Below, piece after piece: positions 46,042-56,952 of a DNA stretch of 64,000 nucleotides. The stretch's first letter is position 1, and each line of letters starts with the position of its first letter. A program made the translations under genes and the position numbers. This DNA is from Selaginella moellendorffii (Eukaryota > Streptophyta > Lycopodiopsida > Selaginellales > Selaginellaceae). A model generated the notes under the pieces. It had not been told where the DNA came from, did not search any database, and saw nothing but the letters and a program-made list of their open reading frames with translations. The DNA is taken from positions 1,115,514 through 1,179,513 of the forward strand of contig NW_003314315.1 in the NCBI RefSeq assembly GCF_000143415.4, read 5' to 3'.

Positions 46042-48972
46042 CTAGGTTTTCACACCCGAAACAAGTCCCACGGGCTGAACTCTCCGTTGATCGGCCATCC
46101 GGACAGCAAAATGAACTGGCACAGGCGTGGGAAGCTCAAACCTTCTCCACATTTCCAGCGGCATGATGTTTACACCGCTTCCTCCATCGAGCGTGCAACC
46201 ACGTATGAGTTCCCCCTGAATCTCCACATCCACGCAGGGAGAACTCATATCCGCTATGACAGGCCAGGCAGAGTTCACCACCGCCTCTTTGTGTGCCTGC
46301 ATGGCTGTGGAAATAGCCTTCCTCAAACCCGGTGCCAAAGCTAGAAGCTGAGCAAAACTGATACTCGGCTTCTGATTCTTTAAATCAGCGAGAACGTCGT
46401 ACGGTGGGGGCTGCAAGTTCGGCACACGCTTGTATCTGCGCCCCTTCTTCCTTGATAGCCCGGCCTCGGGATCTCTCACGCCTTCCTCAGCACTTGCCTT
46501 GCCACACTCCATCCTTCGCTCACCAGTCGCTTGCTGCAGATGCCCTGTTTGTGAGCCGATGGCACTCTTTAGCGCCGTTCCACCAAGTGCCGTGGCGCTT
46601 CCTTCCAGGGGCTTGGCGGATGAACCCGCATCTGCTGCCGCCTTTACCTCCGCGCCCCTTCGCTGCTCGGCCACCACATCCCTAATTCCAAAATTAGGGT
46701 TCCTGAGTAATTCTGAATTCTTCGCGTGTGCTGGCGGCGTTGATTCGAATGCACGGTGCAGCACTGGTTTGTTCTCCATTCCCACTTCCTGCTCCTTGAG
46801 GCGCCTCCGGAACCTGCGTACAATCGCCTCTGGATCATCCACGTACTCCCCTGGAGCACAAGATTGAACGCCTCCTGCATTCTGCTGCTGCTGCACTACT
46901 TGTGAGCGTGTGGCCACGTTCAGGCAAGGGCGATCGGCTTCCATCTCCCCAGCTCCAAGGTGAATTCCTCCCGATTGCTCCATACTTTGTTTTCCCCTTA
47001 ATTCATAATTCGATTTTTGAAAATTAGGGCTCCCGCCAATCTGGGCATTCCCTGTGATGGTTGTAACTCGGCTGCTATCCCCTCGTCGAAGCTGGTGCTG
47101 ATTCTTTTGCTGCTGCAGCTGCCTGTATTCCTCCTCTGGTTCAACATCAGTGTAGACATCTGCTGCATATCTTCCCTCAGCTGTTTGTTGTGCGTTGAAC
47201 ACGCTTGGCTGCAGCATTTGCCTAGTGGGATCAATTGCATAAGCTTGGGCATTTGCTGTGTAGTGCTCATTCCAGCTGATCGGCTGAACGAAAACAGCCT
47301 GAGAGTCAACCACGTTCTTGGCTCTGGTTTTCTGAAGCTTGTGAGGGCAGTTTGCTTGCTCGTGAAGCCCCTGAGTTTGGCAAATGCCACAAATTGGTTG
47401 ATAACCAATTTGCTTTCGCGGATGCGGGCAATTTGGAGAAATATGGCCCACTTCTCCACAGTTGTAGCATGTCACAGGACCTCTCCTTGGTGGTGCTCGA
47501 CCCCTTCCTCCTCCTGTAACCCCCGCAGCATAAACTGGGACCATCTCACCCGTATAAACTGGAGCATAAGTAACCGGTGGAGAGTACGGTTGAGGAAGCA
47601 TGTGGAGTTGTTGCTGCTGAGGCATTCCTCCTGGTGTAGCATGGATGTAAGCTGCTTGAACCTGATTCCCCGGCTTATAGTGGCAATCTTCTGATCTATG
47701 ATTCGCTCGCTTGCAATGCTTGCAACGAGGTATAGCATCTTGCGGGCATTCGTTGGGATAATGCCCGTAACTTCGGCAACGAACACACCAAATGTTGTCC
47801 CTGGTCTTCTGCTGTCGTCCGGGGCTTTGGACTCCCTTAATCCAATTGAGCTGGAGGTCCGACATCTTCTGAGTAAGGGTTTCCACCAAACTTTCTTGTG
47901 CTTTCTTCACTTCGGCTTGTACTTCAGCTTTCACATCCGGAACCGGTGATTGTTGATAAATGCCATAAGGCATTTGCTGCTGCATCATGGGAGAAGGAAC
48001 TTGACCAGGTACCGTTGAGTATGCCATCTTTGTATAGTCCATAGTTCCCATTCCCGCAGGTGCAACTCCTCCGTGGAGTCCACTTGTTGAATACATGGCT
48101 GGATTCGTCGTAGCCATGTTGGCCATAGGATTGGCCGATGAACTCCCCGAGCTCATCATTTGACGATTCACTCCAAGATGGGCTTGTTCCCAATTCCCAG
48201 CAAAAGCTATTGCGGTATTCAAGTCCGCTGGGCTTTGGCACTTCACGTGAATCTTCAAAGGGAGGGGAAGACCTCCCACAAAGTATCTCACTTGCTCTTC
48301 TGCCGTAGGTTGTGGAGTTCTCTTGAGCAAGAGACCTTTGAATCGCAAGGTATAACTTTGTAAGCTCTCTCCGGGCAACATTTGGAAATCATAGAGGCTA
48401 TCCATGATCCATTGATTGAATCCAACAGGTCGAAACGCTGTTAGGAACGCTGCTCGCAACACTACCCAATCAGCTCCTGCCGGAATAGTGGTCATCCACT
48501 CCGCCGCCACTCCAAGAAGGGTAGCAGGAAATAGCTTCCTCCTTTCCACGGCTCCAGCTTCATCATTTGCTGTAGTGGTGTTCTCAAATGCCATTACGTG
48601 AGCGTCTGGATCTCCAACTCCCGTGAAGGTAGAGTATTTCATCTTTGTTGTCGCGGTTGCCATTGCTTGTGGTGGTTGTTGTTGTTGTTGCTGACCTTGT
48701 CCTTGTGCTTGTGGTGGTGATGGTGGTGGTGTAGGAGGTGATATCACAACCTCCTCTTGCTCTTCTTCTTCTTCTTCTTGTTCTTCTCTAGATGATCCAA
48801 CCGGAGATGTCTCTCGGCTTGGTCTTGGGCTTGTCTCCGGAGTGGGTGTAGGGCCTTGTCTCCTACGATACCTCTCCTCCCGGAATAACCTTTGTGCTTC
48901 TCTTCTCTCGGCTTCTTGTTGTCTCTCCTCAAGCAATTTCTGGTACTCGTACTGCGAACGGCGCATACACAC
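46042..48972 (-). CDS. Gag-protease frame of the young Ty3 element
   Basis: 976 aa. N-terminal Arg/Glu-rich coiled-coil-like part, Pro/Gln-rich linker, then a Ty3-type capsid region (AAEWMTTIPAGADWV, LPGESLQSYTLRFKGLL). Four CCHC-type knuckles follow: CVRCRSYGHYPNEC, CKHCKRANHRSEDC, CYNCGEVGHISPNC and CGICQTQGLHEQANC (the last with changed spacing). After a long variable linker it ends with a retropepsin start (CTLDGGSGVNIMPL). The frame stops with TAG at 46042-46044 and continues open in the same frame into pol. Most Ty3 elements have one or two knuckles, so four is unusual. Confidence 0.9.
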   Translation of the reverse strand: MCMRRSQYEYQKLLEERQQEAERREAQRLFREERYRRRQGPTPTPETSPRPSRETSPVGSSREEQEEEEEEQEEVVISPPTPPPSPPQAQGQGQQQQQQPPQAMATATTKMKYSTFTGVGDPDAHVMAFENTTTANDEAGAVERRKLFPATLLGVAAEWMTTIPAGADWVVLRAAFLTAFRPVGFNQWIMDSLYDFQMLPGESLQSYTLRFKGLLLKRTPQPTAEEQVRYFVGGLPLPLKIHVKCQSPADLNTAIAFAGNWEQAHLGVNRQMMSSGSSSANPMANMATTNPAMYSTSGLHGGVAPAGMGTMDYTKMAYSTVPGQVPSPMMQQQMPYGIYQQSPVPDVKAEVQAEVKKAQESLVETLTQKMSDLQLNWIKGVQSPGRQQKTRDNIWCVRCRSYGHYPNECPQDAIPRCKHCKRANHRSEDCHYKPGNQVQAAYIHATPGGMPQQQQLHMLPQPYSPPVTYAPVYTGEMVPVYAAGVTGGGRGRAPPRRGPVTCYNCGEVGHISPNCPHPRKQIGYQPICGICQTQGLHEQANCPHKLQKTRAKNVVDSQAVFVQPISWNEHYTANAQAYAIDPTRQMLQPSVFNAQQTAEGRYAADVYTDVEPEEEYRQLQQQKNQHQLRRGDSSRVTTITGNAQIGGSPNFQKSNYELRGKQSMEQSGGIHLGAGEMEADRPCLNVATRSQVVQQQQNAGGVQSCAPGEYVDDPEAIVRRFRRRLKEQEVGMENKPVLHRAFESTPPAHAKNSELLRNPNFGIRDVVAEQRRGAEVKAAADAGSSAKPLEGSATALGGTALKSAIGSQTGHLQQATGERRMECGKASAEEGVRDPEAGLSRKKGRRYKRVPNLQPPPYDVLADLKNQKPSISFAQLLALAPGLRKAISTAMQAHKEAVVNSAWPVIADMSSPCVDVEIQGELIRGCTLDGGSGVNIMPLEMWRRFELPTPVPVHFAVRMADQRRVQPVGLVSGVKT

Positions 48973-49084
48973 CCCTCCTTCAGTGAAGTCGCCGAGCTGT
49001 CTTCGGCTACCGAGCTGTCTTCGGATTCTTCACTCCATCGGCAGAGCAGCAATGTGCATACTTTCCCGGGCAGTGCACCAGAAA

Positions 49085-49513
49085 TGAAGCTCGAAAGGAA
49101 AACCCCAAGCCCCAACACTACTAGTCTAGAACCCAAGGATCTTTCCACTTGGAAAGTAGCACACACTGCTTTGCCAAAAGGTAGGATGGTTTGCATTGAA
49201 TGGATGTGAGTATATAAACACAAGGAAGGGTTGCGACCCTTGAGTTGAGGATCAGTGATGTGTCCAAAGGAGGCATCCCTTGGAACCTTGTGTCAACAAA
49301 GTAAGGGATGTGACTTATGGATCACTGAGGTGGCGGAGACTCAGTGACCCTTGGTGGAGATTGATGAAGTGTCGAAGGGGTGCCACCTAAGGATGGTCTA
49401 AACCCAAGGTTTAGCCCTAACCCAAGGATTAGTACTAACCTTAAGCCCAAACTCACCACTTAGGCTCAACCTTAGCCCAAGCTAAGTATTTAGGCCATTT
49501 TTGGGGTGCGACA
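49085..49513 (-). repeat. 5' LTR of the young Ty3 element
   Basis: 429 bp, same sequence as 41280-41708. The Gag ATG lies 112 bp inside the element from this LTR. Confidence 0.92.
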
Positions 49514-49867
49514 GACTCCTTTATTGTTTGTGGAGTCTCTAACTTCCCCGTGATCCCAACTATAGTTGTTTACCACAACTACATTAGCTAGTTTGCTGAG
49601 TCAAACACTCATCTGGATCACCTCCTCAACTCAATGAGGAAAACCTTGCACTGTTCCCAAAATCCCAAAGTCATTCCATTATTGGTCCTTTTCTATCCAC
49701 CACCGTGTCTAGAAGTTCACACATGAACTGTAATAGAGAGCCATGTCTTCCCGACCTAATACTCTTTAAGGATAGGCCCACTCCTCGGACCTTCCGATGC
49801 CAACACCAATGGTGATATACTTGGCCACCAATAAGAGTTGGACTAAGGAACAGCTCCGATACCAAGT

Positions 49868-51659
49868 TGTAAGTGACTAATTTTTTCCATTCTACTTTAG
49901 TCACTTAACCATATCTCCGACCACTTGGAGGAGTCTCTTTCACGACCTCCAAAAGTCCAATTCGGGACTTGGGGCTTGATAGCCCCAAAAATGGCATCCA
50001 TGCCACTCAACCTTAGCACTTGGTCCAAGTGCTCCACATGTCCGATCCCATGACCGACACCCTAAGGTACCACTAACATATCGGCCCGTTACGCTAAGGC
50101 CGTACCCATTCACCTTGGTCACACCAATGGTCTAACGCCACCTACATCACAGTCCTATCTCTTAAAGACTGGGCCATCCGTCCATGAGTGATCATCCTAT
50201 ATCCACTCCTCCGCATCCTTAGGATGCTCACAGACATGGGGAATAGCCTTCCCCAATATCTCTTTTCCAGTCCCCACCAAGTCCCTTTCTGTCCGTGGCT
50301 GTGTTCGCCAACACTGCCACTGGATCAAGGCCCACAGGCCCGACCACTCAGTCCAACTGTCCTCTGGGACTTTCTCACTGTGTGACTGTGTCCTTGGTCA
50401 CCACACTAGAGGGCTACTCCTCTTCCTTTCTACAGTTTGGGATTTTGGGGCAACATTTCGGAACACCGTGGCCTTACGCGGGCCTTGTGGTACTCTCCTT
50501 GCCTTCTGCCCTTGGGTGCTCTAGCCATGGGCTTAGAGCGAGGTTCCGTTGAGCCACACCAGGTATCCAAGTAGGTAGTGCCACCCACACTTGGACTGGG
50601 AGCATCGGCCAGTCGATCTCCCGGGGGAACTAGAGCTAGCTCTTGAACACTTCACCAAGCTACCCCATTTGTTGGTCCGTGTTCACTCTAGTCTTGGACT
50701 TCCCAGTGGGCAGCTCATCACCCAACACTGGGTCCGGCCTTCCTGGGCCAAACTGGCCTTTCCTGGCCAAACTGGCTCCACTGCAGTCCTCCCCCTACTA
50801 TAATTTTGGAGCTCACCAAACCCCCCAGGGTCTGGGAGACGAACGCTTTGGGCTTTCACCCTCTCAGACTTGGACTCGGACTCGGACTCGGACTCAGACT
50901 CGGACTCGGACTCGGACTCAGACTCGGACTCGGGCTCGATCTCGGGCTCGGTCTCAGCCTCGGTCTCAGCCTCGGTCTCGGTCTCGGTCCCAATCTCGGT
51001 CTCGGTCTCGGTCCTGGTCTCGGTCCCGGTATCGGTCTCAACTTCAGGCTCCATCTCGGGTCCATCTCGAACTCCATCTTAGACTCCATCTCGGGTCCAT
51101 CTCGGGTTCATCTCGGGCTCCATCTCGGGTCCACCTCGGACTCCATCTCGAACTCCATCTCGGGTCCCATCTCGGACTCCATCTCGGACTCCATATCGGA
51201 CTCCATCTCGGGTCCATTTCGGGTCCACCTTGGACTCCAACTCGGGTCCACCTCGGACTCCATCTCGGGTCCCATCTCAGACTCCATCTTGGGTCCCATC
51301 TCGGACTCCATCTCGGACTCCATCTCGGGTCCCATCTCGGACTCCATTTTGGGTCCCATCTCGGACTCCATCTCAAACTCCATATCAGACTCTATATCGG
51401 GTTCCATCTCGGACTCCATCTCGGACTCCATATCGGACTCCATCTCGAGTCCTTTTGGGTCCCTTTTTGGAGCCTTGCTTATTGCTCGCTTCATGCTCGT
51501 TCCTTGGGCACTTTGTTGGGAGTTCCACTCTCGATCTTGACCTTTCCAAATCGGAGCTTTTGGTCCAAACGTGTTATGCTCGTTTGGCTTTTGCTTCGGC
51601 CACTACCACATGGCACCCTTTCGGCTCCACTTTGGGGCCTATTGATTTTGTGTCTCACA
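49868..51659 (-). repeat. 5' LTR of the outer element
   Basis: 1792 bp, partner of 27639-29428 with numerous substitutions, so the outer element is old. It carries the same CTCGGA hexamer array (about 50870-51040) and 'ctcggactccat' array to about 51450. Confidence 0.85.
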
Positions 51660-51863
51660 AATAATTGGTGCAATTGCTTGATACTATGTGATTGCAATTG
51701 AACAACTAAATTCAGTTAATGGCAGCATTCATGGCATGTGGTATAACTCCTGTTACTCTTGATGCCAATCCTTGTTTTCAGCTGGAATTCTTTTGTAAGA
51801 ATCTTGGGGATGATGTGTACTAGCGCTTCAATCACTTCACAATGATTGCTATATATCATTATT
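51660..51863. other. Spacer between LTR nest and transposon-like locus
   Basis: AT-rich, with one partial copy of the palindromic motif (atggcatgtggtata near 51730). No gene seen. Confidence 0.4.
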
Positions 51864-54236
51864 AAGCTCTATTTCGTTAAAGTGGGATTTATTCAGTAAA
51901 ATGGGACTAGGTACAAATTTTCAAGTATTTGAAAATGACGTGAAATTATATGTTTTTTGTCCAGGGGCTAGACATATCTGGGGCATGGTGACTAGTGCGG
52001 TGACTTTGTGTCCAGACTGAGTCCATCTGGTTGTATAATAAATCTCATTGTCAAGGTGAACAAGCCGAATCTAAAGCTAAAGAAGAGCGATGGCATGCGC
52101 GCACACACTATTTGTTTGTTCATTGAGCGTGTGGTGAGCTTTCCAAGATGAACGTCATTCCTATTAGCCAGACATATAACTTAATGGTGAGAACATTTAG
52201 ATATTATTCAATGTTATCTTTTTCTAACGAATCTAATTGTGAAGGTGTAGCAAGAGGCATTGCTAGTCTGGAGAAGTCATTTAACTCATTTGACCCTTAG
52301 TGTATTTTCATGAAACTAAATAACATTCATATTATTAAGGAATTTCTCTAGTACCTTTTTTTTACGACATAGAGGCTTGCATTTCTTTCAAAGGTGATTT
52401 AGTAAAAGGCTTGAGGGCACATGCCATTCTATTTCTCAGACCGGTATTAAGATATACTAGTGCAAAGGGCCACATGCCATCACGCCTCCTCTGATTCAGA
52501 TTCGGATTGTTCACCTTGAAATAAAATACATTAGAAACTTAGTAAAGGAATATTAATGAATCTCACCTTGAACCCGGGTTATGAATGCTCTTGCTGCATC
52601 TCTTGCATGGTCTGGCAAGGTGATGGTGGCACTCTGCTTCCGCATCCAACCATGCACAACATTATCCACCGATATGCTCATGCTGGGATCCCTTGGATTC
52701 AGCACCCATCTCTTTTCTAGGCAATCCTTCGTATATCCGGAACTTGGCTTGAACCACTCCACAGTTACATTGAAGGAGTTAGTTTCCGCGTCCTCCTCTG
52801 CATCAGTGATGCAGCGCCCCACCCATATCATTTGTTTTTTATTACTGGGTCTGACAAGCACGACCATTCCTTTGCAGACCTGTACTGGATTGAATGCTGA
52901 ATCCGGCTTCTTGTTCCTCGGCCCACAATAGTGATCCTCAACATCGTTATCTGTCACTGCATTTCCAGAGGACATTGTTCCGCTACTATCTGGTGCTCTG
53001 GGTTCTGGCCAAAAGGACTCTTCCAATTCTTCATATACAACCGGCCCATTTTGGATAGCAGATATAATCTTCTCCCAGTATTCGAGCAAAGGCTTGCACC
53101 TCTTAAAATAGGATTCTCCACCAAACACCAACCCCCTCTTCCAAAAGGCAATATGCTGTCTAATCCTGGCCACTATACTTTCCTGGTCTTTGAGTCCATC
53201 CGGGTGCATCGGCCGTGGGGAACCCTGAGGAATCATAGGTTCCCCAGTTATGGGATCTCTCTTGAAGAGTTCAATGCCATCCACTGGCAGCCACACTGTG
53301 TCGCATTCTCTCATCTTGTACCTCATCACTGGAGCACCGTCACGCATGCTGAAATGAAACTGAAGAGGCTTGGAGTGGCCAATCAGCATTTCGGATCCGT
53401 CCCTGATGTAGCCTCTTACAAACCCCTTAAAGTCTGGAACCTCTGTCACAAGTGCAGCTTCAACAGTGCCTTTGATGCAATTTTGGAATTCATCGTAGAG
53501 TTGTGGGAAGGTGAGGACATTGGATCGCCGGAGGGACTCTGCTAGGTGACTGAACATGGCATCGACGTCTTCATGAGTGTGCCCAACCATGAGAAAGCCA
53601 AGTGTAACCGTTTCAAATATGCCTTTGGCAACAAGCATCGCCAAGTACGCGAAGACGTACATGTTTTTGTTCTCACTGCCAGCATTGTCTGTTTGGAGCA
53701 GAAGATGGGGTGGAAGGCCACATTGGCTGCAAGAACTTCCTTGAGATTCTGCTTCGTTTGGATGAGGCTGTGCATTCACCGGGCCACCAGCCTTGTCGGA
53801 ATGGCATGAGGCCTCACGTGATAACCCTACAATCTGACGGCCAACATATTCACTGGGATGGCATGGGGCCCCACGCGATACTGCAAGCCTTTGCTCCTCC
53901 TCCAGCTGAACCCTGTATGGGGTTCGATCGACAAGGGCCTTATGCAAGGGTTGGCCGTTCAACTCAGTCTGCGCACTTTGCAGAGACCTTAAGTGTTTTG
54001 CTAGGGACGCAATCATCATGTTTGCACCCCCGCCACCCCATAGAGGTACAAAGAAGTTCCCATAGTTCTGGGCACCATGCCCATGAGCGATTATGCCAAA
54101 AAGAGACACAGGCAGCTGCATGGATGAAGAGATTGCCTTGGGGGCAGGATTGAGTCGAGGTAAGCACGTCTTTTTCTGGTCCATTTTGTCGTGGATGATG
54201 CAGAGGTAAGAGTCAGGTCTCTCCATGGAAAGAATC
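51864..54236. repeat. Direct repeat copy 1 (2.37 kb)
   Basis: Nearly identical to 57937-60306, from aagctctatttcg at the left to agaatc at the right. It carries the 3' part of the transposase-like gene and its downstream flank. The right border is inside that gene, so this copy is truncated. Confidence 0.9.
52480..54226 (-). pseudogene. 5'-truncated copy of the DUF7869-like transposase gene
   Basis: Exons 54226-52567 and 52514-52480 correspond to the C-terminal half of the complete copy at 58553-61691. The frame is open from the ATG at 54226 (MERPDSYLC), an internal methionine in the full protein, but everything upstream is lost at the repeat border (54236). The first catalytic aspartate block (IHDKMDQ), the DNAGSENKN block and GHTHEDVDAMFS are still present. 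Substitutions against the full copy are few. It may be transcribed but would lack the N-terminal half; hence pseudogene. Confidence 0.75.
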
Positions 54237-55437
54237 TGTTTTCATTTGTCAGCTCTAATTGTTGTGCATTTCTGAACAGGCGAGAAATTGCGTTCTTCTT
54301 CCAGCCACTGTCAATGTGGATGCAAAGAAGGGGGAGGAGCTCACCAGTTGGACTTTCAGGATGGAAGGCGAGGATCTGAGGCTGTACAACACAGATGGTG
54401 GGAGAAAAGAATGCATGGGGATCCTCATCCAAGTGACAGACACTCCATGTAGTTCCATGCAAGAATATGGACTGGCACTTGTGGTAGAGACAGCGTCTGC
54501 CTTCAAGATCCACCTTGCACATCCTAGCGGCTTCCCGGAGGGGGGCAGCAGCTATGAGGAATTCCTAGAGGGAGCTAGGGAGAGGTTGTCCAGGAGGCCC
54601 ACAATTTCAAAGACACTGCGGGTCTATGAAGATCACATGGAATCCACGGACCTCACCTACGGCGATGTTCAAAAACTATATTCCAACATTGAGCCGTTGA
54701 GAGTGACTCCAGTTCGCGAAGCAAAGGGGAAGGGGGTCGATCTGGAGACTACCTCGAAGCAGAAAAGGGTGGTCAAGCTCAAGCCGACGTCCGACTCTCC
54801 TGCTCCAAAAAAGAAGCTACTCAGTGATGCTATTGCCTCGGGTGCGAACAGCCGCAAAGAGCAGAAAGAACAAGAAGAGGCAGCAAAAATCGTCGCAGAT
54901 AATAGTACTTGTTACTATTCCAACAAAGTATATACAATCGACGTGAGCCGTATCGACATCCAAAGCAAATACAACCACAGGCTAGTATCTAATGAGTGGG
55001 TGGAGAAACTGAAGCAGAAGATGCTGGCAAGTCCAGTAACACCCGACATCGCAGACGTGATCCCCTACTACCGAACAATGAAGGGCGAGACGAGGTTTCC
55101 AGACTTGATCAATAGGAAGGTGTTGGACGATCAGAACATCCGGTTCTATGCCGTCTCCGGGCAGCATTCTAGCTTGGCGATGCAAGAGATAGTTGTGGAT
55201 ATTATGGTGGGCGAGGAGGTGAAGAAAGTCTTCAAGACAAGAGTTGTCCGCCTGATAAAAGGCAACTCGCCCCTCCGATCTATCATATACATCTCCCACG
55301 CGCAGAATGTCAAGCAAGAAATGTGCTACAAATCGGGTCTGCACGAGACATTGGCACGAACACGGAAGCTCTGGGTTCAACTGAAGAAGCCACAAAAACC
55401 AGGACAAGGACGTGCACTAGCAACTAGCGCTTGGCAG

Positions 55438-55491
55438 GTAAGCCTCGTTGCATGTGGCATAGCATGTGGCCTCACGCCATTTCCATTGCAG
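55438..55491 (+). other. Intron with palindromic motif (54 bp)
   Basis: GTAAGC...TTGCAG, length divisible by three and without stop, so retention would keep the frame. Its 3' half holds gcatgtggcctcacgccatt, 12 nt before the acceptor end. Confidence 0.6.
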
Positions 55492-56952
55492 GAATTCTCG
55501 AGTCTTCTCTCAAAAACACTGGGGGTCAATGACACACTTAGCATTCATAACATTCTACTCACGACAAAAGTTGTTTTTGACAAATGGGTAGATGTGCTGA
55601 GGAGGTACCATGACGGGGAGTTGCTAAACTCAATGGGTGTGGAGGACGGCCGGAAGCCCAATGATTTGAAGCTCAACGCCTTGCGTTTCTCGCGGTCTCT
55701 AGACGACGACAACCTTCTGACAGTGACTAATGCTCTTCTACGTGGTGAGGTAGTCTTCAACAAGACCAAAATGACTCCCGGCCATATTGTGACATACGAG
55801 GACTTGTGCACGACTCTGAGAGCTCGTGCGCTATTGAAGGATTGGATCTTCGAGCAAGTGGCCGTGGAGAGGGTGAGCATCGACACCACGCAAGAGATGA
55901 TGGAAGCGCTGGAGTTGTCAAATGAAGACATCGACGAGTACGTGAAGGGGGCCCCCAAGTTCATCGATCTGCTGCGGGATGCCACGAAAAGTAAAGCTGA
56001 GAAGTTGGATCAGTATCCAAATTTTATTAAGATTGATGTCGACTGCCGGCTTCAGAAACAGCTCGACCCCGCAGCAGAGGCCTATCGAGAACCTTACCGG
56101 GTATACTTGAATTCGGATGAGGATCAAAGGTGGAGGAGCATCGTTTCCCACGGAGATGAGCAGGTCAAAAACATCTTTTGTGTGATGGACTTCACAAACG
56201 AGGAGATCACTCATGCAGACGAAGTCAGCTCCATCATTGACTTAATGGTGGGACTTGCGGAGGTGGAATCTTCAGTCCACTATATGATCTACGACTCCGA
56301 ATCCTATCACAAGTTCTGGAAGGCCTTGAACGAGGTGAAGGCTCGGTTGAAAGGCAAGGAGATGCGGGAGATCCATGGGATAATGGCTAAGAAGAAGATA
56401 CCGACGAATGTCCGCATCTTCACACTCGCCCTTGTTATTGGTCCTGTAGCAGAGTGGGACTAGAGTGACTTCCCAGCTTCGTTCGACAAGGCCAATCGAA
56501 TTGATCTGAGGGAGGTCAATTTACCAGTGCTTGAGGAACTGAAGACGGCTATAGAGCTTTCGAATCCAAAGAAAGCTCCAGGTGCAGCATGGGAAATGCT
56601 CAGCTGGGTCTTCAACGCAATAGCGGGTGGGTCACCTGCTTCCGACTCCAAGGGCAAATGTGTTGTCGAGTACAACTGCGGCGGACTATTCTTTCGAGCC
56701 GCACTACTCAAGGGTGTCCCGTGTGTTGCGGTGACAAACTCCATTGAAGAGGTGACTTCAATGGAGCATATAATTACAGTTGCCAAAGAAAAACAGTATC
56801 TTCTCAGCGAACCTAGTGAGTACACACTTTAAGTTTAAATGTTATCTCACAAGCTCTGTATGCAGGAGCGTGGCCACCCCCAGATGCTGAAACGGTGTTA
56901 ACAGCTACTGTTGAAGATACCCATGTTGGGCCGAGCTCACAACTTGCACAAG

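Larger units (their letters stand above)
41280..49513 (-). mobile_element. Young, nearly intact Ty3-type (Athila/Tat-like) LTR retrotransposon
   Basis: LTRs 41280-41708 and 49085-49513, each 429 bp and identical as I read them, flanked by the exact target duplication GACTC (41275-41279, 49514-49518). On the minus strand the leader after the 5' LTR begins TTTCTGGTGCACTGCCC, a primer-binding-type sequence whose tRNA I cannot name. A polypurine tract GGAGGGGGGGTGA precedes the 3' LTR. The internal region is one frame of 2432 codons interrupted by a single amber codon at 46042-46044. Integrase lacks a chromodomain and RT has FLDD, fitting the Athila/Tat side of plant Ty3 elements. Sequence identity of LTRs indicates recent insertion. 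Confidence 0.94.
27639..51659 (-). mobile_element. Outer non-autonomous LTR retrotransposon, host of the nest
   Basis: Direct repeats 27639-29428 and 49868-51659 start TGTAAG and end CTCACA, with flanks AATAG (27634-27638) and AATAA (51660-51664), a near-perfect 5-bp target duplication. The primer-binding site lies at 49853-49866 on the minus strand (TTGGTATCGGAGC, initiator tRNA-Met type), and a purine-rich tract (GGGTGGTGGAGT) abuts the other LTR, so the element reads on minus. Without the nested insertions its own internal part is about 4 kb (29429-32896, 41043-41279, 49519-49867). I found no gag, protease, RT or integrase there, so it must rely on another element, perhaps the related one nested inside it. 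Confidence 0.82.

Noticed and set aside
52931-53545. Plus-strand frames of 204 and, in the second copy (59001-59879), 292 codons
   Set aside because: Antisense to the transposase-like gene, without domain, and longer in one copy only because of single substitutions.
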